From NCBI GenBank assembly GCA_946811695.1, contig OX328123.1, positions 155,783,580-155,847,579 on the forward strand: DNA of 64,000 nucleotides. The letters run 5' to 3'. Of the stretch, positions 1 to 10,226 are shown piece after piece (position 1 is the first letter of the stretch; every line of letters begins with the position of its first letter). A model generated the notes under the pieces. That model was not told the DNA's origin, did no database searches, and was given only the letters and a program-made list of their open reading frames with translations. Made by a program: the position numbers and the translations under genes. Origin of the DNA: Gonocerus acuteangulatus. Its lineage: Eukaryota > Arthropoda > Insecta > Hemiptera > Coreidae.

Positions 1-16
1 AAATATATAAAACTAA

Positions 17-1002
17 AAAGTCCGTGCGGTTCCGTTCATATCCCTAGTCTAATTTGGAAAGATTAAAATAGAAGCAGTTATTATTTTGGTTCCACCAGTC
101 TTTTTTTTTTAATTAATTATTATAATGGCGTGTCAACCCTTAAGGACACTAACGCCATTCCTGTGAGTAGTAAAGTCTTGAAAGGTCATGATTTACAATC
201 TTACCTGGAAGGGTCTGCTACACTAGAAACGAACCCGCTAGTGACAAGGTCTTGGAATCTTGGAAATCCATATCTCTAACATTAAATTGTTTTTCCTATT
301 TTTCTTAACGTGTTTTATTTTCAAATACATTATCCAACAATAAGCAATTAAAAAATAACAAGGAATAAAAAAAAGACAAAAAGAATAAGCGAAATCAATT
401 ACTTTTAAGTTTTAAGCTCTTATTTCTCCGATTGACATCGCCTAATCAAAACTTTCATTAGAACCTGTTTTGTAGAGCATTTAATAAGCTTTCTAATGGT
501 ATTCTTCCGTTTACCAAGATTCTCAACCTTTTTCGAGATATTAAGGAAAGTATACCAAGTTACCAAAACTTTTTATGTCTGTTAATAAAATATTTTATTC
601 TAACCCTTCCTAAACTCCAAACGTAACAAAAATTTCAACATATTAGTTTTAATGAAAGTAGAACATGCAGAAAATGTTTCAACTGAATCCCATGATTCTA
701 AGTACCCAAACCAAAAACGGTATTCAAAAACTATCTTTCCAATTTTCTCGAAAACGGTTAAAGCTATCGCCTTGAAAATGGTTTCATTCGTTTTCCTAGC
801 CCAAGAAGCCTATAAAACGAGTACTTACAAGCATATTAAGTAAGCGTAACGATTTTTTTCGCGCGAATTTCGCCCCAAACGCCATCTTCCAGTGGGCGGA
901 TTCTGCTGGTTAACGAACATGACCTTTTAAATTGGACGACGGATTTTTGTACCAAATTTCATCACAATCGGACCATTAGGGAAGCCAGAAATGAGCGAAA
1001 AG

Positions 1003-1055
<53 letters not shown>

Positions 1056-1191
1056 AATTTGAACCACCGTTATTTTCGGTCTCTAGGGGTTCTGAAACGC
1101 GAAATTTTCTAGTCGGCACTTTCGGATTGTTTCATTGTATCAACCTTATAAGCGGGGTTCCTCCCTATGGGGGAGGGAGGAACCGCGCTAA
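17..1191 (+). mobile_element. HINE/DINE-1-like (Helentron-associated) element, near full length
   Basis: The 5' end reads AAAAAGTCCGTGCGGTTCCG. The 3' end is a hairpin (GGTTCCTCCC at 1156-1165 pairs with GGGAGGAACC at 1175-1184) followed by GCGCTAAAA. The subterminal GCGGTTCC near the 5' end is the inverse of the GGAACCGC beside the 3' end. An (AT)n run lies at about 1006-1053, just upstream of the conserved 3' block. This layout (subterminal inverted repeats, internal microsatellite, 3' hairpin) is that of the non-autonomous Helentron relatives called DINE-1 or HINE. Sister copies occur at 33093-33636, 25367, 34560-34936 and elsewhere. The 5' end has lost about 25 bases relative to 25367 (no CTCGCAGGAACTGCATCATC). 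The short ORFs at 652-843 and 1167-1388 are not convincing genes. Family naming is inference; the repeat itself is plain. Confidence 0.7.
1006..1053. repeat. (AT)n microsatellite inside HINE-like element
   Basis: Uninterrupted AT dinucleotide run of about 48 bases at the family's standard position, between GACAAAT and ACAAATTTGAACC. The same junctions flank the runs at 28653-28714 (inverted) and 34746-34794. Confidence 0.95.
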
Positions 1192-1541
1192 AAGGGCACA
1201 TATGGACGAAGGTAACCTTGGCTGGAGTCAGGTATCTCCTACTGCGCCTATGTGATAAGGTATTGTTATCTTACAATCCATCTACGCATAATTCATTGAA
1301 TATTACAGTTACAGGGATGCTTCGTTATACATTCTTATTCAATCCTTCCATCACTTTCAAATTGTATATTTTTTTGAAATTTTCCTAAATTCGAACAATG
1401 CCTCATGATTGCTTTTCAAGAGTAAGTCCGAATAGATTTAGGTAATGATAGAATCATTCAATAATTTTATCATCACACTAATTGACATTTTTTATGTTAA
1501 CGTACTGTATAATATGATTATTTTCGCTACTCCCTAAGCGA

Positions 1542-1623
1542 GCAGTCGTGGCCGAGTGGTTAAGGCGTCTGACTAGAAATCAGATTCCCTCTGGGAGCGT
1601 AGGTTCGAGTCCTACCGACTGCG
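1542..1623 (+). tRNA. tRNA-Ser (anticodon AGA)
   Basis: An 82-base gene that folds as a complete type II (long variable arm) tRNA. The acceptor stem GCAGTCG/CGACTGC is seven perfect pairs with discriminator G. The A box is TGGCCGAGTGG. The anticodon stem is TCTGA/TCAGA around CTAGAAA, with AGA at 1575-1577. The variable arm is TTCCCTCTGGGAGC. The T arm is GTAGG-TTCGAGT-CCTAC, which contains the B box. It decodes UCU serine codons. No intron and no encoded CCA, as expected for a nuclear eukaryotic gene. Unlike the tRNA-like heads elsewhere in the window, it has no SINE body and all stems are intact, so it is probably functional. Confidence 0.96.
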
Positions 1624-1627
1624 AGAA

Positions 1628-1636
1628 TTTTTTTTT
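1628..1636 (+). terminator. RNA polymerase III terminator of tRNA-Ser
   Basis: A run of nine T residues starts five bases after the tRNA discriminator base, which is the normal pol III stop signal. Confidence 0.85.
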
Positions 1637-1832
1637 CCGTTTTTTCCTTCCTAAAACAGTTAGGTACATTTTTATACTTAATAAGTGAAATATTAAGATT
1701 TTATATCAATTATTTAACGACAGGGAAGTCAAACATTCAGAGATAGAAATTGATAAGGTCGAAACATCATATTTTCAAGACATATATATATAAAAAAAAA
1801 AAAAACAATCAATAAGAGATTGGAGTAATGAT

Positions 1833-2640
1833 GTCCGTCACACAGGAGCTGCATACCTAAGCAGATTCCTCATCAAGGTGAAGGTGGATATTGCATGCCA
1901 TATTATTCAAGTTTAAACTTACTACTAAATAAATATAAATGGTCAGATTTTCATGAAATTTCGTAAAAAAATCTTTCGACTAATTTGAAAGGTCAAGTTC
2001 GTTAACCAGCAGAATCCGTCCAACGGAAAATGGTTTTTGGAGCGAAAGTCACGCAAAAACAAAAATCGTAAAGCTTAGGTTTTCGAGTTCATATGCTTGG
2101 AGGTACTCGTTTCATATGTTTGTTAACATAGGAAAACGAATGAAGCCATTTTGAAAGATATCTGTAACCGTTTTCGAAAAACATTGATACACCTACTTTT
2201 CCAAACTAATTTTCATTTTGGCTATTCAGAAACGATTAATTCAGTTGAAACATGTATCTAATCTAAGATAGATCTAATTTTGGTTCCGTTTGGACTTAAG
2301 GAACTAATATAAATAAAATATTTCATTAACAGGCATGAGAAGTTTGGGATTTTCGTAGATTTTCTAAAATATCTCGAAAACGGTTAAGAAATCGTAGTAA
2401 GATGAACCATTCGAAAGCTTAATGCATTTCCTACAAAAAAAGCATAGATGGGGCAATGTAAATCCGAGAAATTAGTGCTTAAAACTTCAAAATTGTTAGT
2501 TTTGTTCTTTTCAACGGGCTTTTATCACTGTTCACATAACGTTTTAATTGGTTATTGTTTTTTAATTGAATTTATTAGTAAAATTAGTATTTTAATAGAA
2601 TAAGGTATGAAAACGAGAAACGTATTGGTAATAGATTATC
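1833..2640 (+). repeat. HINE-like repeat, 5' end and body fragments
   Basis: Begins with GTCCGTCACACAGGAGCTGC, the 5' terminus seen at 16428 and 49980-50026. The body includes a segment near 1985-2030 (GTTCGTTAACCAGCAGAATC) that is the inverse of one at 898-925. No transposase or other gene is visible. Several copies may be joined here; the right border is uncertain. Confidence 0.5.
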
Positions 2641-3763
2641 CCCTGGCGAACGTTGCGAAGGTGGAGGGAGTCATTTCCCCTTAGAATACTATCAGTTTCT
2701 ATTGTGGCGCCTTAAATCTTCCTTCACTTTGAGATGTCATTTTATATTTTTCACGAAAGATCAAAACCTACCAATAACTGCTTCTACTCCTTTGCTAATA
2801 ACTAGGGAACGGATGTTCATGTAAAATAAAATCCAAAATATGTACATATATATTTAACTCTTTATAATGAAATATGTATAAAAAATTACAAATATGTAGT
2901 AAAAAATACTATAAAATATTGAAAAGAAAAGCATAGATAGTACGATCTCTGTTATTATAAATGGAAAGAACAAAAGTTGAAAATATATAAAACAAAATTA
3001 CAAACAAAATGAGCTCATTTTAAAATTGGGAAAAAGGAGTTGAAAATATCTATAGATGAACATTATTTTGGAAAATTCTATGCAACAAAATGCATTTTTG
3101 TCTATCGTGAAATGTCGGTGGGGTCACCGATCATGCCCATTTATGTCTGGTGATTTTTTTGCATAAAAAAATAGTCGACACGTGTCCGAGCGTTACGTCC
3201 AACGTGGCTTGGGAGCTAAGAAATAAAATAAAATAGGTTGAAAATTTATTATTTTATATCACGAGTTTGGAAAATGATATAGGCATGATTCTTGATTATT
3301 CGCTTGTTTTAGAGAATATATTCAAGGAATAATACAATTGTTAAACAATAATTTGTTATATATTTTTTTAAAACGCATCTGCTCCTAGACCATTAGCGCC
3401 GGTGAAGCATGCCTTTCCTTCATGCAATTAGGAAAGACACAGGGATTTAGATTCAATGGGTAAAGCATTATTATCTTTCTCGGTTTTTTCTAATTACAAA
3501 ATAAAAAGAATATCAAAATATGTAGCAAAAATATGTATTAATGGTAAAATATGTAAAAATATGGATTTTTGACAAAATATTTGAAATAAAAACCTGTTTA
3601 AATGCTTTAAAACCACTTAAAACGTGCAGAATTCCATCAAAAATTTCGATTTAAGAATCAGAAAAAAATATGTAAATACATGAACATCCGTTCCCTACTA
3701 ATAACATTAGGGGAATGAACGCAACCACGCTAAGATGACGCAGTTCCTGCAAGTCGGACTTTT
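2641..3763 (-). mobile_element. HINE-like repeat (minus strand) interrupted by a hAT MITE
   Basis: Segments 2641-2802 and 3698-3763 together match 5545-5732. On the minus strand the element starts AAAAGTCCGACTTGCAGGAA then CTGCGTCATCTTAGCG. The uninterrupted sister copy shows that 2803-3697 is an insertion. Shared landmarks include TGTGGCGCC and TTTTTCACGAAA. The 3' border is not resolved. Confidence 0.6.
2803..3697. mobile_element. Non-autonomous hAT-type element (895 bp) with 8-bp target duplication
   Basis: The ends are inverted repeats: TAGGGAACGGATGTTCATGT on the left and ACATGAACATCCGTTCCCTA on the right (20 bases). It is flanked by the direct repeat CTAATAAC at 2795-2802 and 3698-3705. 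An 8-bp duplication and TAGGG ends are hallmarks of the hAT superfamily. The host is a HINE-like repeat whose intact copy at 5640-5700 lacks the insertion. The interior is AT-rich with many ATATGT words and no open frame, so any transposition would depend on a transposase from elsewhere. Its ends differ from the autonomous hAT at 7611. Confidence 0.9.
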
Positions 3764-4156
3764 GGAATTATTAATACTTCAGTTTTCTTGCTTATACGAT
3801 TTGTTGAAGTAGTCTTAAGGAGCATTTTTCGTAAATTTCCTGTCAAATTCCATTTGAATAAACAGACGAACTGATATCCTTATTAACTTCGCTGCCAATG
3901 ACAAGCGGATCACTGCAATTTCTAAAATGGATGACCGAGCTCTTTCAAAGAGTCATAAAGTGATTTAACTTTGGAGGTATGTTTAAATTGAAATGAGTTC
4001 TATATTTCTTGTATATTACTTGTTTCGGCCTTTGTCTGAATTTATTCTCAAACTATTACAATTTCCGGTCTAGCTACTCACCATTGTTCGTTTTTTTTTC
4101 ATAAGGAAAATTCCACACGGGTCATTGTTGCCTTCTGAAATTTAAAGCCTTATATT

Positions 4157-4192
<36 letters not shown>

Positions 4193-4329
4193 CCGAAATT
4201 GTTGCCTAAGTAAATCAAAATGTAGTAGAGGAAAAAAAAATAATGAGAAAAAAAATTTGTTGAAAGCAAAATACACTAATATTGAAACTAATGATCTGAA
4301 ATGTTTTATACTTTAATATTTGAATAATC
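3764..4329. other. Unassigned AT-rich sequence with short (AT)n
   Basis: No gene or clear repeat end seen. An (AT)n run of about 30 bases is at 4159-4188. Confidence 0.5.
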
Positions 4330-4668
4330 ATTTTTTTTTTTTAAATAATTGCTTATTATATTTTATTAAATAGCTCCGTGGCTCTGAAAAAACTCAACGC
4401 TCTCTGGCTTGATTCATGGTCGTCTCCAAGTATATCACAGAGAGGACCATGAATGTCCATTTTGTTCCGAGCGGATTCGTAGGCTCTGCATTCAGTAAAA
4501 ATGTGTTTGATAGTAAGATATTCGCCACAAGCTCTGCATTCAGGCGTTAATTCTCTTTTAAATAAATATGCATGAGTGAGATTAGTATGTCCAATTCTAA
4601 TCCTCGACAGAACCACCTCATCTCGCCTAGTGTCTTGAGATGAGGTTTTTGTCTTAGATTGATCGGTT
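4330..4668 (-). pseudogene. 5'-truncated non-LTR retrotransposon, C-terminal coding end
   Basis: The minus frame is open from about 4668 to the stop at 4356. It reads RRDEVVLSRIRIGHTNLTH, then a CRACGEYLTIKHIFTEC block with paired cysteines and a histidine. This is the recognisable end of a Jockey/I-group LINE polyprotein, where a leucine-rich IGHT-LTH segment precedes a C-C-H-C knuckle. The minus strand then runs into A-rich sequence at 4331-4341, consistent with a LINE 3' tail. Reverse transcriptase and endonuclease are absent, so it is a dead-on-arrival copy. The clade is inferred from motif memory. Confidence 0.75.
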
Positions 4669-5034
4669 TAATCCTGTATTAAACCTATTGCAACTCCATC
4701 TCCTTGCAGTTTAATATTATTTTGCTCGTGTGCATAATCTATGCTGAAAAGTGTTTGTTAGATTTTGCACTAGAAATATCCAGAAGAACATGGTTGATGC
4801 ACGCCTGGTAGTTTGGTATTTGGTAACCAACGTGAAGAGTTATGGTGATCAACGTGGGAAAACCAAGGAATCATTACTTTCAGCCAGACACGGTTCTCTG
4901 AATGGTTACCGTATATTCTACTATAATCTTCATCAAATAATTCTACATTAATACTCTTAGGTAAGGCATTAATACTATGGAAATTGCGTATGTTTTTAGT
5001 AAATGTTTCTTTTCCACCGTTACTTAACGTGGAA
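4669..5034. other. Unassigned sequence
   Basis: The 66-codon frame at 4751-4951 has no recognisable motif. Nothing else supported. Confidence 0.4.
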
Positions 5035-5040
5035 TCTTGT

Positions 5041-5046
<6 letters not shown>

Positions 5047-5103
<57 letters not shown>

Positions 5104-5269
5104 GGCGCATCGACATAATTCTTGGTCATCAGCGCCGACCTCCAGGGTCCAGCCAGGAATTTTCTCGGGGAGCCCTGAGATGAGAAAATTTCTGGCGCCG
5201 GTGGGGGTCGAACCCACCATCTACCGCTTATGAATCTAGCGCGCTATCCACTAGACCACGGGAGACCCC
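5047..5269 (-). mobile_element. tRNA-derived SINE, family A, with target duplication
   Basis: On the minus strand: a tRNA-like head starting GGGGTCTCCCGTGGTCTAGT, with a B box GTGGGTTCGACCCCCAC, then a body TCTGGCGCC...AAAATTTTCTCATCTCAG, and a pure poly(A) of about 55 bases (T run 5047-5101). It is flanked by TCTTGTTCCAGA (5035-5046) and TCTTATTCCAGA (5270-5281), a 12-base duplication with one difference. Related copies: 57645 (plus), 10474 and 12402 (minus). The head is SINE-type, not a functional tRNA, because the family body follows it directly. Confidence 0.9.
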
Positions 5270-5360
5270 TCTTATTCCAGACGTTTTAAATTCGTCTAAT
5301 CTAAGATATTTAAATTTTGATTGCGTTTAGAGATATGGAAGTATTAGAAAAAAAAATGTA

Positions 5361-5732
5361 TTACACATGATAAGATTTCGGATCTCGGTATTTTTTTTTA
5401 AAATATCCCGAAAACGATAGGCAAATCGTGGTAAGTGGAAGGTGACCATTCGAAAGCTTACTAAATTCCCTACGAAAAAGGTTCCGATGAAATTTTCGAC
5501 GGGGCGATGTCAGTCCGTGAAATAACTTCAAAATTGATAGTTTTGTTCTTTTGAACAGATTATCCTGTTGTGGCGCCATAAATCTTCCTTCTCTTTGTGA
5601 CATCATTTCATATTTTTCACGAAAAATCAAAACCTACCAATAAATGCTTCTACTCTTTTGCTAATTACACTAAGAATATGAAGGAAACCGCGCTAAGATG
5701 ACGCAGCTCCTGCGAGTCGAAGTTTTTCTTAG
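5361..5732 (-). mobile_element. HINE-like element 5' portion (minus strand)
   Basis: On the minus strand it starts AAAAACTTCGACTCGCAGGA then GCTGCGTCATCTTAGCGCGG. It lacks the hAT insertion found in the copy at 2641-3763 and so serves as its empty site. The 89-codon minus ORF at 5361-5630 covers repeat sequence and is not regarded as a gene. Confidence 0.65.
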
Positions 5733-6295
5733 CCATTTTCTCGAACGACAATCCACGAACCCCTAGTGTGCATCGAACACATAACCTTCAATCGTTAGCC
5801 AATGGTTCACCCAACGATATTCAGTCTTAGATAATCCTATGTTGATGGTTGTATTCCTTTTGAAGATAGATGGAATGAGAGAGACATTGGCCATGAAACA
5901 TCTCTGACAAGAGAGCTGTCAAGAGAATTACCCTGTAACTTGACAGGACAATTAAAGCTGCCATCCTCCTGTTGATAATCTTGGAACAGTCAGTGTTTCA
6001 CTGATAAATGGAAGAACCATTCTTTGATAACCGGCAAACCGAAAAGCCAATTTTATTTATTTAATATTGGCTTTTACATTTACTGACTGTCAATACAATA
6101 AATAGAAAAATGTTTTATGGTTGATACTTTTTTTCTTCCGCTCAAAAAAAAATCAGCCGTCACGCAGGAACAGCGGTATATGCTGAATAATTTGTTTAAA
6201 ATGACCAATATAAATACAAAATTAACATGAATAGTTTGCACTTTAATATTTTTAATAAACAACTCAATCAATACGTCGTGTATCGTCGCTGTATA
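5733..6295. other. Unassigned sequence
   Basis: No gene or repeat boundary recognised. Confidence 0.4.
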
Positions 6296-6741
6296 CGTCG
6301 TGGTTATCTCATGAGAAAGAAGTGTTGTAAATAAGAACTAAATCTGTCTATCGGAAAGGGGGATTTACTTCCTACTACGTTAGAAGCCCGCCGTATAGAA
6401 TTAGCCCGCCAGAAGTAGGTTCTGAAAGCTGCCTCGAGGTGCGCTTTCAAACACTAGGGGGACTGTATCCTCTTCCTGCGTCAGATCAAAAGACGAAAAT
6501 ATGAAGTTTTTTTTTGTATTTATTAAGTAGTGTAGTGCCACGTATAAACACAACTCTGGAAGCACATTAATTACAAAATTAATAATTGAACAGTTGCTCA
6601 TTACAAAAGTAAAAGAGAATTATTTATGTTTTTATTATATTTATATAGGTCCTTTTAAGCAAAATATGCAGTAATGCAGTCTACTCTACCCAAATTCCTA
6701 AGTGAAAAGTGCTGAGTTATGCATCTCCTGCGTGACGGGCT
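6296..6741 (-). mobile_element. HINE-like element fragment (minus strand)
   Basis: Matches 49600-50026: the same CATGAGAAAGAAGTGTTGTA block, the GACTGTATCCT-CTTCCTGCGT segment and the terminal GAGTTATGCATCTCCTGCGT (inverse of the family 5' end). The 3' half is missing. The ORF at 6401-6601 is repeat sequence. Confidence 0.65.
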
Positions 6742-6795
6742 TTGTTTTGGTATTGAAGAGATATTGGCCCATCCAGAATTTTCCAGACGAGTAGG

Positions 6796-7038
6796 ATGTT
6801 CGTTCTCGTCGGTGTCTCCGAAGAAGCAGAGAAAGACGAGGACCGTGAGAAAGCTTCTTCTCTCTTGACCTCTCTCACGACCTTATCGATGACGTCATCA
6901 TTATCGGATGTCCACCTGTTGCTACGTCACTTCATCATGACGACCTTCCCTGGGGCCGATCCTAGATCGCCGGTCGGTTATCCCCTGGATATCGCGTGTC
7001 ACCTATCTCTCGACCAGCGCCACAAATCTCTCTCTTGA
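6796..7038 (+). other. Unassigned 80-codon ORF in a GC-rich patch
   Basis: The frame runs ATG to TGA, is rich in S, T and L, and contains an acidic-basic stretch EEAEKDEDREK. GC content is clearly higher than the surroundings, so it may be old coding sequence or an exon-like fragment. No family recognised and no convincing splice context; chance ORF remains possible. Confidence 0.2.
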
Positions 7039-7131
7039 AATAAAGGTATTCACCGCTGCTCCTGAATGCCAATTTATTTTATTTTTTTGGTACTACTTAA
7101 CCAAAATCTAAATAAATAAAGATATCGCACA

Positions 7132-7282
7132 AGTATTTCTAAAGTGACACAACTCAAAATGTGTCTCTCTTGACTATGTAGGGGCCTTAGGATTTAGACT
7201 AGACTGTTGGCACAAGTGCCCTCTGGTGTACAAGCTCTGAACCGATTAAAACCGATTTTTTAGATGTGTCACTTTAGAAATA
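7132..7282. repeat. Short inverted repeat pair
   Basis: GTATTTCTAAAGTGACAC near 7133-7150 is the exact inverse of GTGTCACTTTAGAAATAC near 7265-7282. The ~150-bp unit could be a small MITE; no target duplication was established. Confidence 0.5.
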
Positions 7283-7301
7283 CAAGTGGGATATATCCTC
7301 T

Positions 7302-7602
7302 TTGCGAAGGCCATACAGGTTGTATAATTTTAAATTTTTTGTTGACATTCTTTATTTTTCCCTTGACGCGATTCTTGCAACAATGGCCATTTTTTTAAAG
7401 AAATTATTTTTACAACAAAAAAACACATTATTTGTTAAAAAATGCAATATAAGCGTTTTTAGTGTCTGTACATATAAAGGCCCTGTATTCAGTGCACATT
7501 GGAAATCAGTACCTGTAAATTGGAGAAACATTTCTTGGAAGGAGTTGGATAATCAATTTCTCCTAAAGTTAGCGGTACATCAGAAAAGTTTTACAAACAA
7601 TG
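7302..7602 (+). other. Open sequence that served as hAT target
   Basis: A plus frame is open from 7302 into the hAT 5' end; the last residues are contributed by the transposon. Host-side peptide includes FSAHWKSVPVNWRNISWKEL, not recognised. It may be an old coding fragment split by the hAT, since target sequence resumes after 10428. Confidence 0.2.
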
Positions 7603-7610
7603 GTTTAGAT
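7603..7610. other. Left target-site duplication of autonomous hAT
   Basis: GTTTAGAT immediately precedes the left terminus and is repeated exactly at 10421-10428. Confidence 0.95.
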
Positions 7611-8161
7611 CAGGGGTCGGCAACCGGCGGCCCGCGGGCCGCATGCGGCCCGTAGACTTTCTCGGTGCGGCCCGCAAGCTTGAGTTCCGTAAGAAAAAAT
7701 ACCAAAGCAAAAGGCCATATAAATTCACTGGAATTTATACGGCCATGCTGCTGGGCCATGAGAGAATTTGAAAGCTCGCTCCCATGCGGGGTGTAAAATG
7801 TACCTACCTATTTCATTTCTTAAGAACTATTTATCAAGACTGTGAGGTTATGTATTGTTTCTACCGAAAATAAAGATTTGCTGTATTAAATTTTTGGCAA
7901 TTTCTTTTGCGCTTATCCGCCGCACGTGGCCGTCGGCGGCGGCTCCTTTCAGACAATAGGCGGCGGCTCGCTTTGATTAGACGCAGGTGTGCGGGGCGAA
8001 AAAATCAAAGCGACCGGCTTTAGTTAAATTCACAGCCGCGCGCAGCTCTCGCCTCATTCTGTTGAGGAAATTTGCCGGAAGATCACGTCTCATCTGGTTG
8101 CCAGCTACGCGTTTCGTTTCACCTTTCTTCCCTTCGCTGGTAGCTTCTAACGACGTATGAG

Positions 8162-8399
8162 GTAAGTACGTTGTATGCACTCGCGAGCAATTTGTTATAT
8201 TTTATTTACTTCTTGTTTACGTGAACCTTCAGATTTATGGGTAAATATTATAAGGACGGGGATAGTACTAGACATGATATGAAGATAGTTATATTATTTT
8301 TTTTTGAATGGGGAGTTCAATTTGTAGGTGCCAACTCGAACACACTTATATGTTTTTTTAATTTTACACCGAATTTAAATTTCTTTATTATTGTTACAG
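8162..8399 (+). other. Probable 5' UTR intron of the hAT transposase gene
   Basis: Donor ATGAG|GTAAGTACG at 8161/8162 and acceptor TTTATTATTGTTACAG|A ending at 8399 would splice out 238 bases and leave the start codon at 8415. Both sites are close to consensus, and the acceptor has a T-rich tract. Inferred from sequence only. Confidence 0.6.
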
Positions 8400-8414
8400 A
8401 ATAATTATAGAAAC

Positions 8415-10226
8415 ATGGCTTCAAGAAAAAGGAAGATTGAAGAAGAAAAAAGAGTTTTTAACGAATTATGGACAGAATTATACTTTTTTATCGAGTTTAA
8501 AGGAAAACCGTTATGTTTGATTTGTCAAAAGAATATTTCTGTAGTAAAGGAATATAACCTGAAGCGACATTACGACACTGAGCACAAAGCTAAATTTGAC
8601 TGTCTTGAAGGAAAAATACGAAAAAAGAAAATTTCCCCTTTGAAATCGTCATTAAAAAATCAACAAAACATATTTAAGGTTGTGGCAGACAACAGTGAAT
8701 CGAATGTTCGTGCCAGCTATAGGGTAGCAGAGATTCTAGCAAAAAGTGGACGTCCGTTTACCGATAGTGAATTAGTAAAAGAGTGTGTCTTAGCTATCGC
8801 AGAAGAAATATGCCCAGAGCAGAAAAAAATGTTTGAAAGTCTTAGTCTCTCTGCGAGAACTTGCACCCGACGTACCGAAGACTTGGGTGCTAATTTGTAT
8901 GACCAACTCAGGGATAAGGCGCAGTCTTTTGACTGCTTCTCTTTAGCGATGGATGAAAGTACGGACGTGTCGGATACAGCACAGCTACTCATATTTGTAC
9001 GCGGCAGTGACGAAAACTTTACTGTTTACGAAGAGCTTGTGAAAATGTGCAGTTTGAAAGGTACAACTACGGGAGAAGATTTATTTCACCATTTGGAACA
9101 AACTCTGGATTCATTGCAATTAAGCTGGGAAAAGTTAACAAGTGTCACTACCGATGGAGGCAAGAACATGAGCGGTCAAAACAAAGGTGTTGTTGGGAGA
9201 ATCATCAGCAAAGTGAAAGATTCTGGATCTACTGTGCCATTGATTTTTCACTGTATTGTCCATCAAGAGGCATTGTGCTCCAAGGTTATATCCTGGAAAG
9301 AAATAATGGATACTGTTACATCCACTGTTAATTTTATAAGAAGAAATGGGCTCACACACCGTCAGTTCCAAAAGTTTTTGGAAGATCTGGAAGCTGATCA
9401 TGGTGACGTGGTTTACTACTGTGAAGTGAGGTGGCGCAGTCGAGGTGCCGTTTTGGAACGGTTTTTTGATTTGACGAAAGAAATTGGAAACTTCATGGAG
9501 ATGAAAGGAAAGCCAGTGGAAGAGCTTAATAACAAACAGTGGATTATCGATCTTGGTTTTTTGACTGATTTGACTATAGAACTGAATCAGCTCAATAAAC
9601 GCTTGCAGGGAAAAAATAAAATGATTTGCGATATGTATTCAGATGTGAAGTCATTTGAGATGAAACTGAAACTGTTTATCAAGCATATTGATGAAAAAAA
9701 GCTTTACCATTTTCCTAATTGCAAGAAAGGCATGGAAGAAGCAGGAGATAATTTTGAGTGGCAAAATATTACAATGAGAAACGTGCTAACACAACTACAA
9801 ACTGAGTTTGTAAATCGATTCACCGACTTTAAAAAGATCTCCCTTAACATGGAAATATTCCAAAACCCTTTTGCAATTGATATTAATGATGTACCAAGCA
9901 ATTTGCAAATGAACATAGTAGATTTGCAAAGTAACAGTACACTTAAAACGGCATTTAAGGAAAGCACTGACTTGGTACAGTTCTACGGAGGTTTGAGTTC
10001 TGAAAACTTCAAAGAATTGAAAAAGTTTGCTCAGCAGATAATCACTATGTTTGGTAGTACACATTTGTGTGAGCAGACTTTTTCAATTCTCAACTACCGC
10101 AAAAATAAGAATTGTTCGCGATTAACTGATGGACATTTAGACGCGATACTGCGCGTGTCTACGACTAAAATGAAAGCAGACGTTAAAAAACTTGCAAGTC
10201 AAATGCAGCCGCAAAAATCTCACTAG
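8415..10226 (+). CDS. hAT-family transposase with BED zinc finger, intact
   Basis: A 603-residue protein starting MASRKRKIEEEK. The open frame extends upstream to 8391 without an ATG, so 8415 is chosen; it also follows the likely splice acceptor. The BED-type finger has cysteines at about 34 and 37 (CLIC) and histidines at 52 and 57 (HYDTEH). The RNase H-like core shows catalytic aspartates in AMDEST (about D180) and TTDGGKNMSG (about D247), then FHCIVHQEALCSKV. The C-terminal block CEQTFSILNYRKNKN contains the likely catalytic glutamate (about E553) and hAT dimerisation segment. All three acidic residues and the finger are present with no stop or frameshift, so it is probably catalytically competent. 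It would bind the subterminal repeats, excise the element and re-insert it with 8-bp duplications. It resembles the transposases from which ZBED5/FAM200-type host genes derive; here it is still inside its transposon, so domestication is unlikely. Confidence 0.95.
   Translation: MASRKRKIEEEKRVFNELWTELYFFIEFKGKPLCLICQKNISVVKEYNLKRHYDTEHKAKFDCLEGKIRKKKISPLKSSLKNQQNIFKVVADNSESNVRASYRVAEILAKSGRPFTDSELVKECVLAIAEEICPEQKKMFESLSLSARTCTRRTEDLGANLYDQLRDKAQSFDCFSLAMDESTDVSDTAQLLIFVRGSDENFTVYEELVKMCSLKGTTTGEDLFHHLEQTLDSLQLSWEKLTSVTTDGGKNMSGQNKGVVGRIISKVKDSGSTVPLIFHCIVHQEALCSKVISWKEIMDTVTSTVNFIRRNGLTHRQFQKFLEDLEADHGDVVYYCEVRWRSRGAVLERFFDLTKEIGNFMEMKGKPVEELNNKQWIIDLGFLTDLTIELNQLNKRLQGKNKMICDMYSDVKSFEMKLKLFIKHIDEKKLYHFPNCKKGMEEAGDNFEWQNITMRNVLTQLQTEFVNRFTDFKKISLNMEIFQNPFAIDINDVPSNLQMNIVDLQSNSTLKTAFKESTDLVQFYGGLSSENFKELKKFAQQIITMFGSTHLCEQTFSILNYRKNKNCSRLTDGHLDAILRVSTTKMKADVKKLASQMQPQKSH

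Noticed and set aside
5180..5269. Functional tRNA gene on the minus strand
   Set aside because: The tRNA-like head is followed by the SINE body and poly(A) and is flanked by a target duplication; it is a SINE.
8717..8992. Minus ORFs inside the transposase gene (also 9135-9401, 9704-10064)
   Set aside because: Shadows of the intact plus-strand transposase frame.
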